Assembly (NCBI GenBank): GCA_964542915.1
Contig: CAZIVP010000015.1
Span: 31,225-95,224, forward strand
Source: CAZIVP01 sp964542915
GTDB lineage: Bacteria > Calditrichota > Calditrichia > Calditrichales > Calditrichaceae
Reading direction: 5' to 3'
DNA: 64,000 nucleotides
The notes beneath the pieces were generated by a model. The model saw only the letters and a program-made list of their open reading frames with translations, searched no databases and was not told where the DNA came from. The translations under genes were made by a program, and so were the position numbers. Position 1 is the first letter of the stretch. Every line of letters starts with the position of its first letter. This document shows positions 17,341 through 27,323 of this stretch, piece by piece.

Positions 17341-18291
17341 ATGCAGGAGCGTTATCTAATCACAGGCGGCGCTGGATTTATCGGATCGAATCTGGCCGAA
17401 GCTCTGGTCAAACAAGGACACTTTGTACGGGTCATCGACAACTTTTCCACCGGCAAGTGGAATAACATAGAAGCTTTCAAAAATAAAATTGATTTAGTTA
17501 ACGGCGATTTACGCTATTTAAACACCGTTATGGAAGTGATGGATGGCATCGATTATGTACTCCATCAGGCAGCTTTGCCCTCGGTACCGCGTTCGATCCA
17601 AACCCCGATCGAAAGTAACGACGTCAACCTAAACGGTACGCTCAATATTTTATATGCCGCCAAGGAAAAGGGCGTAAAACGAGTGGTTTACGCCGCCTCC
17701 TCTTCGGCTTATGGAGATACGCCCACCCTGCCGAAAGTGGAAACCATGAAACCCATGCCGCTTTCGCCCTATGCCGTCAACAAGCTGGCTGCAGAACACT
17801 ACTGCTCGGTTTTCCACAATGTTTACAATCTGGAGACAGTGGCGCTCCGTTATTTCAATATTTTTGGTCGACGCCAGGATCCCAATTCTTACTATTCCGC
17901 CGTCATTCCGAAATTCATCAAATTTTTTCTGGAAAATGAATCACCGACCATCCACGGCGACGGCAGTCAAAGCCGCGATTTTACATACATCGATAATGTA
18001 ATCGAAGCAAACTTATCCGCCTGTAAAGCGCCGGACGCGTCCGGCAAGGTATTTAATGTAGCCTGCGGCGAACGTATCACCTTAAACGAACTGGCGGAGG
18101 AATTGAAACAATTAACGGGATCCAAAGCGTCCGCGGTACACGGCGATCCCAGACCGGGCGATATTAAACATTCGCTGGCGGATATCGGGAAAGCCCAGGA
18201 AATATTGGGGTATAAGGCTAAAATTAAGGTAAAAGAAGGCTTGAAACACACTGCCGAATGGTTTATGAATCACCGCGAAATGTTGGAGTGA
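17341..18291 (+). CDS. NAD-dependent sugar epimerase/dehydratase (WbpP/GalE-like UDP-GlcNAc C4-epimerase)
   Basis: 316-residue short-chain dehydrogenase of the extended class. The NAD-binding motif GGAGFIG is at residues 9-15, the catalytic Ser is in AASSSAYG (118-125), and YAVNK supplies Y144 and K148. Block QAALPSVPRSIQTP and the C-terminal half RRQDPNSYYSAVIPKFI and GDGSQSRDFTYIDN match UDP-N-acetylglucosamine 4-epimerases of the WbpP type. It supplies UDP-sugars for envelope polysaccharide. GGAGG precedes the ATG. It lies 149 bases after the gmhA-like gene and closes the envelope block. Confidence 0.9.
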   Translation: MQERYLITGGAGFIGSNLAEALVKQGHFVRVIDNFSTGKWNNIEAFKNKIDLVNGDLRYLNTVMEVMDGIDYVLHQAALPSVPRSIQTPIESNDVNLNGTLNILYAAKEKGVKRVVYAASSSAYGDTPTLPKVETMKPMPLSPYAVNKLAAEHYCSVFHNVYNLETVALRYFNIFGRRQDPNSYYSAVIPKFIKFFLENESPTIHGDGSQSRDFTYIDNVIEANLSACKAPDASGKVFNVACGERITLNELAEELKQLTGSKASAVHGDPRPGDIKHSLADIGKAQEILGYKAKIKVKEGLKHTAEWFMNHREMLE

Positions 18292-18554
18292 GACGATCTC
18301 AGTATACGCAGATAAATGATCAAAAGATTTTTACTATCATCGCTACTTATCTATGACTTATATGAAATGAGCCGTATTGCCGTGTTTGTAAACATGCCAT
18401 TTTTTCATCAATGCCCTTCCCTGGCCGGTTCTCCGCCATCCCTTACATACCATCCTCGTAAGTAATGACGTATTAATCCCTAACATTAACTTTTTTTAAT
18501 GGCTGGTTATTATAGAAGTTTTCGGAGAAAAAAGGCAAGGCTACCCCGATTGAT

Positions 18555-19883
18555 TTAATAGAGATAAAATTTGGCTTTGGCGGGATAGACCATTTCGATA
18601 TGGGACAAAGTCCAAACGTCATGATAGGGGGCAATTTCGCCGTGTATGATATCGCCGCGATAAAGGCGCTCCACACTGAGTTTTGAGATATCCACACTTT
18701 TATAGCGGGCTTTCAGGTGGATATCTTCCAGAAACGCTTTATTATTGGCAATCTTCTTTATTTCAAAAAAGCCCTCCATCACCGTCTCATTTTGTTGCTC
18801 GTCTTTATTCAGTAAATATTGAATGAGCGGATGGGATTTTTGATATTCCACCGAAATGCGTAGCGTTCGTTCGAGATGCGGAACGGTAGTGTTGGCAAAC
18901 TTCTGATATTCCTCTCGGATATCCGTAAGATCATTAAACTCCAGATAATCCACGAGTCGCACAAATAAAACCCGAACGTTTTCCAGATCGTATTGCTCCT
19001 TAAGCATCATTTCGTTGGGGAGAACCACCGTAAAGAATTCTTCAATATCCTCGATATGCAATTCATCGATTTTCTTAATTGCAAGAAAATCCGTCAGAAA
19101 TTCGCCGAACTTATTGATCAGAGCTTCAGCCGAATGATCCGTACTATCGGAACGAAAATCCGAACTGAATCGCTCAAGGACTTCGTGGACACTGGAATGG
19201 CTGTATTTCCATTCATCGCCTTCCACATATTCGTTGTCTTCTTCTTTTTGCTCCATCAAATCCGTCAACAGGTTTTCCTCGGAATCGAGCCACTTCACGA
19301 ATTGATTGCTGGCGACCTCAGTCGGCTCTTTCAGCAGTTCCGGTCCCTTACTTCGGAAGAATTGCATTATTATATCCATCACAAACTCGGCAAACTTCAG
19401 GAGGCGCTTATCGCTTTCATTGAAAATGATATTCATTTCATAGTTGTAGAAATCGATGAGGGAATCCAATACGACATAACTGAATAAATCGGCATACAGG
19501 CATTCATCCTTGGTGGCGCACTGATCGGGTGAACTGATAAACTGGGAAAGAATGCCGATGCGTAACTGGGCTTCTTCCCGATCGAGGTTTTCATTCAGGC
19601 GCGACGGACATTTAAGCGGACATGAGCCGAAACAGTTTTTTTCGAGGAAAAGTTGCAAACTGTCGCCAATGTTAAAACTTAACGCACCCACGTCTTCGCT
19701 GTACAGATACAGAGGATGGTTGGTTTTAAGGGCGGTAAGGTATTGATACTCTATATTCGATGCCAATTCGTTGATCAACAGGAATATAAAGTAATCCAAG
19801 TGATTCAGTTCGTAAACCTCTTTTTCCCAGGCTTCAACGAATTCGCGTGCTGTTATGTATGTTTTTTTGGACTGTTCCGCCAA
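18555..19883 (-). CDS. Unrecognised 442-residue protein with a cysteine cluster
   Basis: I do not recognise a family. It is soluble, acidic and mostly helical by pattern, with no signal peptide. It holds five clustered cysteines, C84-x3-C88-x3-C92 and C122-x5-C128 (KNCFGSCPLKCPSR, then DQCATKDEC), which could bind zinc or an iron-sulfur cluster. A strongly acidic linker (MEQKEEDNEYVEGDEW) is near residues 205-220. The C-terminal part has an SH3/beta-like look (VERLYRGDIIHGEIAPYHDVWTLSHIEMV). The start is a TTG behind GAGGG; no ATG upstream fits. Convergent with the epimerase gene and divergent from icd. Base composition is like its neighbours, so it is probably a core gene. Confidence 0.7.
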   Translation of the reverse strand: MAEQSKKTYITAREFVEAWEKEVYELNHLDYFIFLLINELASNIEYQYLTALKTNHPLYLYSEDVGALSFNIGDSLQLFLEKNCFGSCPLKCPSRLNENLDREEAQLRIGILSQFISSPDQCATKDECLYADLFSYVVLDSLIDFYNYEMNIIFNESDKRLLKFAEFVMDIIMQFFRSKGPELLKEPTEVASNQFVKWLDSEENLLTDLMEQKEEDNEYVEGDEWKYSHSSVHEVLERFSSDFRSDSTDHSAEALINKFGEFLTDFLAIKKIDELHIEDIEEFFTVVLPNEMMLKEQYDLENVRVLFVRLVDYLEFNDLTDIREEYQKFANTTVPHLERTLRISVEYQKSHPLIQYLLNKDEQQNETVMEGFFEIKKIANNKAFLEDIHLKARYKSVDISKLSVERLYRGDIIHGEIAPYHDVWTLSHIEMVYPAKAKFYLY

Positions 19884-20061
19884 TGTTTTCCCTCTTCAAT
19901 TTCTTTCAATTTAAACAATCCATTTCGTATCTGTCAAAAAAATTCCGTTATAAATCTGACCCCAATGAAAATTGTATTCATCTAATGCGTGTATTAACTT
20001 AAACCGTTTCACAATACATTTGTTCGCACCAAAACAACCAACTGAACGAGGAGGACAGGCA

Positions 20062-21462
20062 TTGGATTTTAAGCATCTTACCAAACCCCAAGAAGGTCAA
20101 CCCATTCAATCCATTGACGGGAATTTAAACGTGCCGGATAAACCCATAATTCCCTTTATTGAAGGCGATGGCACGGGTTCTGACATTTGGCATGCTTCCC
20201 AAATCGTATTCGATGCAGCCGTGAAAAAAGCTTACAACGGTAAAAAAGAAATCGCCTGGTTCGAAGTGTTTGCCGGTGAAAAAGCTTACAAGAAATTCGG
20301 CGAGTGGCTACCGGAAGATACGGTCAACGCGTTTCGTGAGTATCTGGTAGGTATCAAAGGACCGCTGACAACGCCGGTCGGCGGCGGTATACGTTCTCTG
20401 AATGTGGCCCTGCGCCAAACGTTGGATTTGTTCGTATGTCTCCGTCCGGTGAGGCACTTCGAGGGCGTACCTTCGCCGGTTAAAAAGCCCGAAAAAGTGG
20501 ATATGGTCGTCTTTCGCGAAAATTCCGAGGATATTTACGCCGGTATCGAGTGGGCCGCTTTCTCCGATGAAGTTAAAAAGGTAATCCGGTTCTTACAGGA
20601 TGAAATGGCGGTTAAACAAATCCGTTTTCCGGATTCATCGGGCATCGGTGTGAAACCTATTTCCAAAGAGGGATCGGCGCGCCTGGCGCGGGCGGCAATT
20701 CAGTATGCACTCGATCACCAGCGTAAATCGGTTACCTTTGTGCATAAGGGCAACATCATGAAATTTACCGAAGGCAGTTTTAAAAACTGGGGCTATGAAG
20801 TTGCGGTTAATGAATTTCGCGAAACGGTGGTTACGCAACGCGAAAGCTGGATTCTGGGCAACAAAGACAACGATCCGAACCTGAGCGTTGAAGATAACGC
20901 CCGGATGATCGAACCGGGTTATGACGTGATCAATGAAAAACAACAGGGCCTTATACGGAAGGAAGTGGAAGAGGCGCTCAAATTAATGCCCAGCCACGGT
21001 AATGGAAAATATAAGAATATGTTGCTCATCAAGGACGCCATCGCGGATATTACCCTGCAGCAGGTCTTGACCCGAGCCGATGAATTTGATGTGATTGCAA
21101 CCATGAATCTAAACGGCGACTACATCTCCGACGCCCTGGCTGCCCAGGTCGGCGGCATCGGTATCGCCCCCGGCGCCAATATCAATTACGAAACCGGCCA
21201 CGCAATCTTCGAGGCTACGCACGGTACGGCGCCCAAATATGCAAACCTCGACAAAGTCAATCCCGGATCGGTAATCCTTTCCGGTGTACTCATGTTCGAA
21301 CATCTGGGATGGCAGGAAGCGGCCGATCTGATTATTAACGGCATGGAAGAAACTATACGCAAGAGTCAGGTCACCTATGATTTTCACCGTCAGATGGAAG
21401 GCGCAACGCTTTTGAAAACATCCGAATTTGCGAAGGCCATTGTTGAACATATGGAAGCGTAA
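20062..21462 (+). CDS. icd: NADP-dependent isocitrate dehydrogenase
   Basis: 466-residue TCA-cycle enzyme that oxidatively decarboxylates isocitrate to 2-oxoglutarate. Alignable to E. coli Icd over nearly all its length: PLTTPVGGGIRSLNVALRQ, DMVVFRENSEDIYAGIEW, HKGNIMKFTEG, MNLNGDYISDALAAQVGGIGIAPGANI. Cofactor motif HGTAPKYA and TYDFHR keep the Lys, Tyr and Arg that bind the NADP phosphate. It is about 50 residues longer than E. coli Icd, because of an insertion at about residues 255-320. The TTG at 20062 is chosen: GAGGAGG is just upstream and the N-terminus then matches the family. An intrinsic terminator follows. Confidence 0.96.
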   Translation: MDFKHLTKPQEGQPIQSIDGNLNVPDKPIIPFIEGDGTGSDIWHASQIVFDAAVKKAYNGKKEIAWFEVFAGEKAYKKFGEWLPEDTVNAFREYLVGIKGPLTTPVGGGIRSLNVALRQTLDLFVCLRPVRHFEGVPSPVKKPEKVDMVVFRENSEDIYAGIEWAAFSDEVKKVIRFLQDEMAVKQIRFPDSSGIGVKPISKEGSARLARAAIQYALDHQRKSVTFVHKGNIMKFTEGSFKNWGYEVAVNEFRETVVTQRESWILGNKDNDPNLSVEDNARMIEPGYDVINEKQQGLIRKEVEEALKLMPSHGNGKYKNMLLIKDAIADITLQQVLTRADEFDVIATMNLNGDYISDALAAQVGGIGIAPGANINYETGHAIFEATHGTAPKYANLDKVNPGSVILSGVLMFEHLGWQEAADLIINGMEETIRKSQVTYDFHRQMEGATLLKTSEFAKAIVEHMEA

Positions 21463-21476
21463 GAAAAGAGCGATTT

Positions 21477-21518
21477 AAAAACGCCGCATCGGTATCTTTC
21501 GATTCGCGGCGTTTTTTT
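21477..21518 (+). terminator. Intrinsic terminator after icd, possibly two-way
   Basis: A stem AAAACGCCGC / GCGGCGTTTT with an 18-base loop is followed by seven Ts. An A run on the other side could serve the aminopeptidase gene that arrives from the opposite strand and stops at 21517. Confidence 0.8.
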
Positions 21519-23583
21519 ATTTCAGAAACATGAGTTTATAATGATTTCTGGCAGCGGGCGCCTGCTTTTTCCCTACCATCGGAATGACATAGTAAACGCC
21601 CGAAGCCACTTCTTTGCCGGACTCATTTCGTCCGTCCCAGCTAAAATAATAATCGTATTGCGAGGCTTGATTGGGAACCAGGCGCCGTACTTTTCTGCCC
21701 AAAACATCGTAAATCTGGAGCTCCAGGTTTTTATCGATCCAATTAATGACGCGTAAATGAACTTGATTGCGAAAGGGGTTGGGATAGATGTTTTCGATCT
21801 GAATACGCTTGCTGAATGCTATACCCTGAACTTCTCTGGCCTGTTTCAAAATCCAGTCATTCGGATCAAAATGCATGGCAACGGGCTCTTCCGGCAACGA
21901 AATGTGAAACTGCTGATTACGGTTGTTATTCCAAACCGAAACCGTCGTGTCGCTGCGTTCTTTAAATTCGAAACTCAAATCAATAGGCATTTCATAAACC
22001 GTATAAGTCTGTACCTGTCTTATCGTCGCTTCAATCTGATATTCCGTAGCCGTACGATTGGACACTTCCCATTCGTATTCGTAACGCGGATAGTATGGAA
22101 AGTTCAACCACTGATCGAAGAAATAATCCAGCTGCCTTCCCGATTTTTCTTCGCAAATGGTCTTAAAATCGTTGGTGCGCACGGCGCCGTAGCTCCAGCG
22201 TTCATCGCTCACATAATCCTTTAATATCTCAAAAAACACGTCGTCCCCTAAAATACCGCGGAGCATATGCAAAACCCAGGAGCCTTTGTCGTAAACAATA
22301 CGACTGAATATATTTCCAATATCGGTGGTATCTTCAATTATAATGGTCCCCCCGCTGCCGTAAAACTGCGTTTCCATATAGGCATGGTATGCCTCTTCGC
22401 CCGGCGGATGACCATCGAAGCCCGCCCACTCCGCATACAACGCTTCGGAATAGGAGGCGAAACCCTCGTTTAGCCAAATGTCTTTCCAGGAACCACAGGT
22501 TACCGCATCGCCGTACCACTGGTGTGCGAGCTCATGCACATAAACGTAACGCCAGTAGGAAGAAACGCCGCCGATACTCGACAATGTCTGATGCTCCATG
22601 GCCCCGCCCCAGTTAAACTGAGCATGTCCGTATTTTTCTTCTCTGAAGGGATACGGTCCGAAGTAGTGCTGCAATGCATCCATATAATCATGCATCTCTT
22701 GAAAAATCTCTTTGGCCGTTGCTTCATTCTGCGGATAGACATAATAATCCAAAAGCATCGAATCGCTTGCACTAAATTTGTAATAATCCTGAAAATGGGC
22801 GTAATTACCGATGGCCAGTGAAACCAGATACGTCGCAATCGGATACTGTTCCCGCCAATGAAACGTACGGGTACCGTCCATATTCATTTCATCGGAGATC
22901 AGGGTCCCGTTGGAGCCGGCCCATTGTCCGTCGGGCACGGTAATGATGATATCCATGGAATCCGCTTTGTCTTTCGGCATATCTTTACAGGGCCACCAGT
23001 ATTTGGCGCCGTAAGGTTCGCTGAGCGTCCACACATGCGGACTGCCATCCGGCATCCAATCAAATGAAAAATAAGAGGCGTTGCTGGGCTGCGGCTTTCC
23101 GTTGTAGGCGATGGTAACTTCAAAACGCTCGCCTTCGTTTAAGGGCCGGCCCAAGTTAAGTAATAATTCCTGTTCAATGTGTTTAAAGCTTTGCGCCTGA
23201 CCGCCCACGTCGGTAACAGTGAGCGCATCATCCAAATCCAGCTTGACAGATGTAAGACTGTCCTGCTGACTCTCAAACCGGGCCGTTACATTGCCATTGA
23301 GTAGATTGGGATCGTACTGAATGGTTAATTCCAGCTTGTAATAAAGGGCGTCGTATGGTCGTCCGTCTTGGGCAGATTGCGCCTCCAGCGTTTGACGATG
23401 CACGAACCGTTCTCTCAAGTGTTGTTTATGCGGAAACAACGCCTGGCGTCTGGCTTGGATGTAAGGATTGGTATCGGTGGTGTCCCCGGCTTGTAACGGC
23501 GTCCAATTGACGAATCCGGCAAACACATAGAATAAGGCTACCGGCAGAAGAATTCGGTTTAATCTTGTTTTAAAATCGCTCAT
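21517..23583 (-). CDS. Secreted M1-family aminopeptidase with T9SS C-terminal sorting domain
   Basis: 688-residue zinc aminopeptidase of the gluzincin M1 family. With residues counted from the ATG at 23583, the signal peptide is at 1-33, the substrate motif GAMEH at 327-331 (in place of GxMEN), HELAH at 350-354 and E373 in WLNEGFAS: a complete HExxH-x18-E site. The last 90 residues form a T9SS type A sorting domain (IENIYPNPFRN, LQIYDVLGRKVRRLV, YKLMFLK), so the protein should cross the outer membrane by the type IX system and be held at or released from the surface. A GTG at 23595 is an alternative start. Function: digestion of external peptides, inferred from family and location. Confidence 0.93.
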   Translation of the reverse strand: MSDFKTRLNRILLPVALFYVFAGFVNWTPLQAGDTTDTNPYIQARRQALFPHKQHLRERFVHRQTLEAQSAQDGRPYDALYYKLELTIQYDPNLLNGNVTARFESQQDSLTSVKLDLDDALTVTDVGGQAQSFKHIEQELLLNLGRPLNEGERFEVTIAYNGKPQPSNASYFSFDWMPDGSPHVWTLSEPYGAKYWWPCKDMPKDKADSMDIIITVPDGQWAGSNGTLISDEMNMDGTRTFHWREQYPIATYLVSLAIGNYAHFQDYYKFSASDSMLLDYYVYPQNEATAKEIFQEMHDYMDALQHYFGPYPFREEKYGHAQFNWGGAMEHQTLSSIGGVSSYWRYVYVHELAHQWYGDAVTCGSWKDIWLNEGFASYSEALYAEWAGFDGHPPGEEAYHAYMETQFYGSGGTIIIEDTTDIGNIFSRIVYDKGSWVLHMLRGILGDDVFFEILKDYVSDERWSYGAVRTNDFKTICEEKSGRQLDYFFDQWLNFPYYPRYEYEWEVSNRTATEYQIEATIRQVQTYTVYEMPIDLSFEFKERSDTTVSVWNNNRNQQFHISLPEEPVAMHFDPNDWILKQAREVQGIAFSKRIQIENIYPNPFRNQVHLRVINWIDKNLELQIYDVLGRKVRRLVPNQASQYDYYFSWDGRNESGKEVASGVYYVIPMVGKKQAPAARNHYKLMFLK

Positions 23584-23715
23584 AGGTTTTTCCACACATT
23601 AATGACAAATAAACTTACTTATTTAAGTTAACACTATTATGTCCCGATGTTTTTTCTGTAAACAGCCGGCGTTCGTTCACCGCGGCGATTCTGAATGGGA
23701 GTCATCAGATGCCCG

Positions 23716-25431
23716 TTAGAGCGCCATCTCGAGCGATTCTTCGATTTGTTGTTTTTCATGTAGACTTGCATATAGTCCGTTTATCGCCAGTAATTGTTCA
23801 TGGGTTCCCTGCTCGGTCAAACGACCTTTGTCAAGAACGATAATCCAATCCGCATCCTTGATGGCTGAAATGCGATGCGATACCCAAAGACAGGTCTTAT
23901 TTTGCATGACCGATTTCAAATTATTAAGAATGGCCTCTTCGGTAATCGTATCTACCGCCGAGAGGGCGTCGTCCAGGAGTAAAATACGCGGTTCCCTAAT
24001 GATGGCTCTTGCGATTGCCACCCGTTGCTTTTGACCTCCTGAAATATTAATACCGCGTTCGCCCAAAACCGTTTCGTAGCCCTGGGGCAATTCCATGATG
24101 CTGTCGTGGATTTGTGCTATGCGCGCCGCTTCTTCCACGGCTTCCTGGCTGGCCTCGTGGCTACCGAAAGCAATATTATTCCGAATGGTATCCGAAAATA
24201 AAAACGTATCCTGCGGTATATAGCCAATGTGCCGACGCAGCGACTTGCGTGAAATGTCAAGAATGTCATTCTGATCGATCCACAGCGTCCCGCGCGGCGG
24301 ATCGTACGTCCGCGTTAGCAATTCAATGAGAGTGGATTTTCCCGCACCGGTGCGACCCACGACGGCTATAATTTGCCCACGGTTAATTTTTAGATTGAAG
24401 TTATGCAGTACCTCCCGTTCGGTATTGGGATATTTGAAGCTTAAATCCTTTAAATGGATGTTTCCCTGTATCCGTTCCGGGGTTAGATTCTGCCCTTCAT
24501 CATCCAGATCGGATTCCTGGCCCAAAAGATAATCCAATCGCTGCATGGATGCCTGTCCCTGGTAAAAAATATTCAACACCCAACCCAATGCGATTGAAGG
24601 CCACATAAGCATACTCAGATAAAGATGAAAGGCCACGAATTCGCCGAGGGTGATCACCCCGTTAATGATAAAACGCCCTCCAACCAACAGGATCAATACC
24701 ATACCGGCACCCGCGATGAGCATCATCAAAGGTCGGAACGCCGCCTGGATGCGTACATAGCGCATATTTTTATCGATGTACTCGCGGTTCAATCGACTGA
24801 AATCTTCATATTCGGAATTTTCCAGTACATACGATTTGACAATGCGCATACCGGCCAGATTTTCCTGGACTTTGGTACTAATTTTCGCGAACTGAGCCTG
24901 CACTTCCGAGTAGCGTTTGTTGATCTGTTTACTGAAGCGATTGACGATCACGATCATGGCCGGAACAGGGATCATGGCCATCAGGGTAAGCATCGGACTG
25001 ATGTTGATCATCATAAAGAAGACGAAAATAAACGTTGTAATGGTGTTAACCGTATACATAACGCCCGGACCAAGCACCGACCGGACGGCGTTAAGATCGT
25101 TGGTTAACCGCGCCATGATGTCGCCGGTATTTTGTCTCTGGTAAAACGCATTGGAGAGACTCTGCAATTTGGCAAAGAGCTCATTGCGCATATCAAATTC
25201 GATCAGGCGTGAAACCACGATAACCGTTCGCCGCATCAAAAACCGAAACACGCCATGGGCTGCGGAAATGCCGACAATCAAGCCGGCATAGCCCAACAAG
25301 CGTCCCATTTTGATATCGACCTGCAGATAGTCGATGGCGCGCTGTACGATTTTAGGCGTAATAACGCCCATTACGTTTCCGATGATGATAAACCAGAAGC
25401 CCAGCATTAACCGCTTCTGATAGCGGCGCAT
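23716..25431 (-). CDS. ABC half-exporter (permease-ATPase fusion) with degenerate catalytic Glu
   Basis: 571 residues: six-helix membrane domain (about 1-300) fused to an ABC ATPase, the plan of lipid/multidrug exporters. Walker A GRTGAGKST (359-367), signature ISGGQ (463-467), Walker B LLLDD (484-488), H-loop in WVSHRIS (near 521). The residue after the Walker B Asp is Asp488 instead of Glu, the hallmark of the degenerate-site partner in heterodimeric exporters such as TM287 and BmrC. No partner gene is adjacent. The coding frame continues upstream of ATG 25431 as KIVTLLKKLLPY, family-like and preceded by GAGG, with no ATG, GTG or TTG before a TAA; the real start may be an ATC at 25464. Confidence 0.93.
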   Translation of the reverse strand: MRRYQKRLMLGFWFIIIGNVMGVITPKIVQRAIDYLQVDIKMGRLLGYAGLIVGISAAHGVFRFLMRRTVIVVSRLIEFDMRNELFAKLQSLSNAFYQRQNTGDIMARLTNDLNAVRSVLGPGVMYTVNTITTFIFVFFMMINISPMLTLMAMIPVPAMIVIVNRFSKQINKRYSEVQAQFAKISTKVQENLAGMRIVKSYVLENSEYEDFSRLNREYIDKNMRYVRIQAAFRPLMMLIAGAGMVLILLVGGRFIINGVITLGEFVAFHLYLSMLMWPSIALGWVLNIFYQGQASMQRLDYLLGQESDLDDEGQNLTPERIQGNIHLKDLSFKYPNTEREVLHNFNLKINRGQIIAVVGRTGAGKSTLIELLTRTYDPPRGTLWIDQNDILDISRKSLRRHIGYIPQDTFLFSDTIRNNIAFGSHEASQEAVEEAARIAQIHDSIMELPQGYETVLGERGINISGGQKQRVAIARAIIREPRILLLDDALSAVDTITEEAILNNLKSVMQNKTCLWVSHRISAIKDADWIIVLDKGRLTEQGTHEQLLAINGLYASLHEKQQIEESLEMAL

Positions 25432-25568
25432 GTAAGGCAGTAGTTTTTTAAGCAGCGTTACGATTTTTGCTTACCTCTCATATTCTTTTCTTACAGAAAT
25501 AAGGCCATTTAAACCAATATAGCCGCAAAATATTTCTTGAATTGCATTCACGTTTCCGGCCGGAACGA

Positions 25569-26936
25569 TTACCCGAATATGCCGAAAACATTAAGCAGAA
25601 TGATAAATATGACCAATGGAATAAAGTATTTGATCATGAAAATCCACAACCCCCGGGTTCTGGCAAACAGCGACGAGCCGAGGGCGATCTCATCCGCTGC
25701 TTTGTCGGCGCCCCAAACCCAACCGACAAAGATGGAAAGCAGAAAAGCGCCAAGCGCAAGTGAAAGATCACCGAAAATAAAACTCATCTGGCTTAGAAAG
25801 TCCGGCCCGGCAAAGCGTTCGGGAATTAATCCAAAATTCGTAAAGAAATCGCTGCCGCCCTGTGAAACCGCGGAAGGTATGCCCACAAAGAAGGTCACTG
25901 CCGCCGCACCCCATACGATGGCTTTTCGTCGTGCTTTGTGTTCATCGATCATATAGGCGACCTCCACTTCGAGGAGCGAAATCGTTGAAGTCAGCGCCGC
26001 AATGCTCAACAGAATAAAAAACAATACGCCTACGAATATACCGCCCGGCATGGAGCTGAAAATTTCGGGGAATACTTTAAAGATCAGGCCGGGACCGCTG
26101 CGCAAACTCTCATCAATGGCCGCCATGTTGCCTTTCATGGCATATATCGCCGGGAAAATGATCAGGCCGGCCATAAACGCAATCATGGTATCGAACAAGC
26201 CGATATAGATGCCGGAATTCACCAAATCTTCCTGTTTCGAGAGATAACTGCCGTAGGTGATCATCAGTCCCATACCGAGGCTAAGGGAAAAGAAGGCCTG
26301 ACCAAGCGCCGCCAGAATGATACGCCCGTTCAATTTGGAAAAGTCGGGATCCAGATAGAATGACAACCCGCCGCCGGAACCGGCTAAGGAGTTACTGTAA
26401 ATGATCAAAATCACCAGCAGAACGAGCAGTATCGGCATCAAAATTTTCGCCCAGCGTTCAATGCCCCCTTCAATGCCGTTATAAACAATAGCCGCAGAGA
26501 GCAGAATGAACAGCGCCAGTAAAAATATGGAAGCCCAGGGATCGCCCACAAAGGTTTCGAATCCGCCCGGGTTGGCGGTTAACATCTTATGGACATAGCC
26601 GATCGTCCAGCCTGCGATCACGCCGTAAAAGGAGAGAATGCCAACGCCCGTGAGGACACCCAGGATGCCGACCAGACGCCACCTCGATTTCGGACGGATA
26701 GCATCGATAGCGCCGACCGGATTTTTCTGGACCTTGCGACCCAGTGCCAACTCAGCGAACATGTAAGGCAGACCGATAACGACGACAAATAAAATATACA
26801 CGAAAACAAAGGCGGCGCCGCCGTTCTCGCCCACAATGTACGGAAACCGCCAAATATTACCGAGTCCGATCGCGGAGCCTGCGGCTGCAAATATAAAACC
26901 GATCTTGGAACTCCACTGTCCTCTGCTCTCGGCCAT
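25569..26936 (-). CDS. Na+-dependent transporter of the NSS/SNF family
   Basis: 455-residue inner-membrane symporter with about 11-12 helices; family members couple Na+ to uptake of amino acids (LeuT, MhsT-like). The signature AAAGSAIGLGNIWRFPYI (residues 16-33) supplies the unwound first helix that holds Na+ and substrate. Other family blocks include LGQAFFSLSLGMGLMITYGSY in helix 6 and LEVEVAYMIDEHKARRK near helix 8. The substrate is not readable. Stop at 25569; the ABC gene's probable start is about 100 bases downstream on the same strand. Confidence 0.95.
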   Translation of the reverse strand: MAESRGQWSSKIGFIFAAAGSAIGLGNIWRFPYIVGENGGAAFVFVYILFVVVIGLPYMFAELALGRKVQKNPVGAIDAIRPKSRWRLVGILGVLTGVGILSFYGVIAGWTIGYVHKMLTANPGGFETFVGDPWASIFLLALFILLSAAIVYNGIEGGIERWAKILMPILLVLLVILIIYSNSLAGSGGGLSFYLDPDFSKLNGRIILAALGQAFFSLSLGMGLMITYGSYLSKQEDLVNSGIYIGLFDTMIAFMAGLIIFPAIYAMKGNMAAIDESLRSGPGLIFKVFPEIFSSMPGGIFVGVLFFILLSIAALTSTISLLEVEVAYMIDEHKARRKAIVWGAAAVTFFVGIPSAVSQGGSDFFTNFGLIPERFAGPDFLSQMSFIFGDLSLALGAFLLSIFVGWVWGADKAADEIALGSSLFARTRGLWIFMIKYFIPLVIFIILLNVFGIFG

Positions 26937-27323
26937 ACAACCTCCTATGCATTAAATTCGCTTCGTAAAGATCAAATACCCGCTTTGTATCGCAGCTAAA
27001 TTGAATGATTTATATTGAAATGAAACGGTTAATATAAAAAAATTAGGGTGTTAAACACAATCGATTCTGTGGCGGCGCCAAACGTTGCTTTTAGTTTGAG
27101 TTCTATTAAAGGATTCCGCTGCCATCGTGCGTTTACCCTATTTGAAAATTTAGCTTATCATAGAACCAAAACGCTTTATAATCGAATGGATCAGTGTTTT
27201 GCATGATAAAAATTGCATTGGTAAATTGTTACAAACGCTTCCGTTTTTTTAGCCGAAACGGCAAAAAATCTGGCAAACGGGATTGCTTGATTGCCAAACT
27301 TAATATTAAAGGCTAACAGTAAA
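26937..27323. other. Intergenic region between divergent genes
   Basis: 387 bases, AT-rich, with no gene, tRNA or clear regulator site that I can support. It should hold the promoters of the NSS transporter (minus) and the zinc-ribbon membrane protein (plus). Confidence 0.5.

Noticed and set aside
24625..25107. 160-residue plus-strand open frame
   Set aside because: Antisense shadow of the ABC exporter; His/Asp-rich composition is an effect of the reverse reading.
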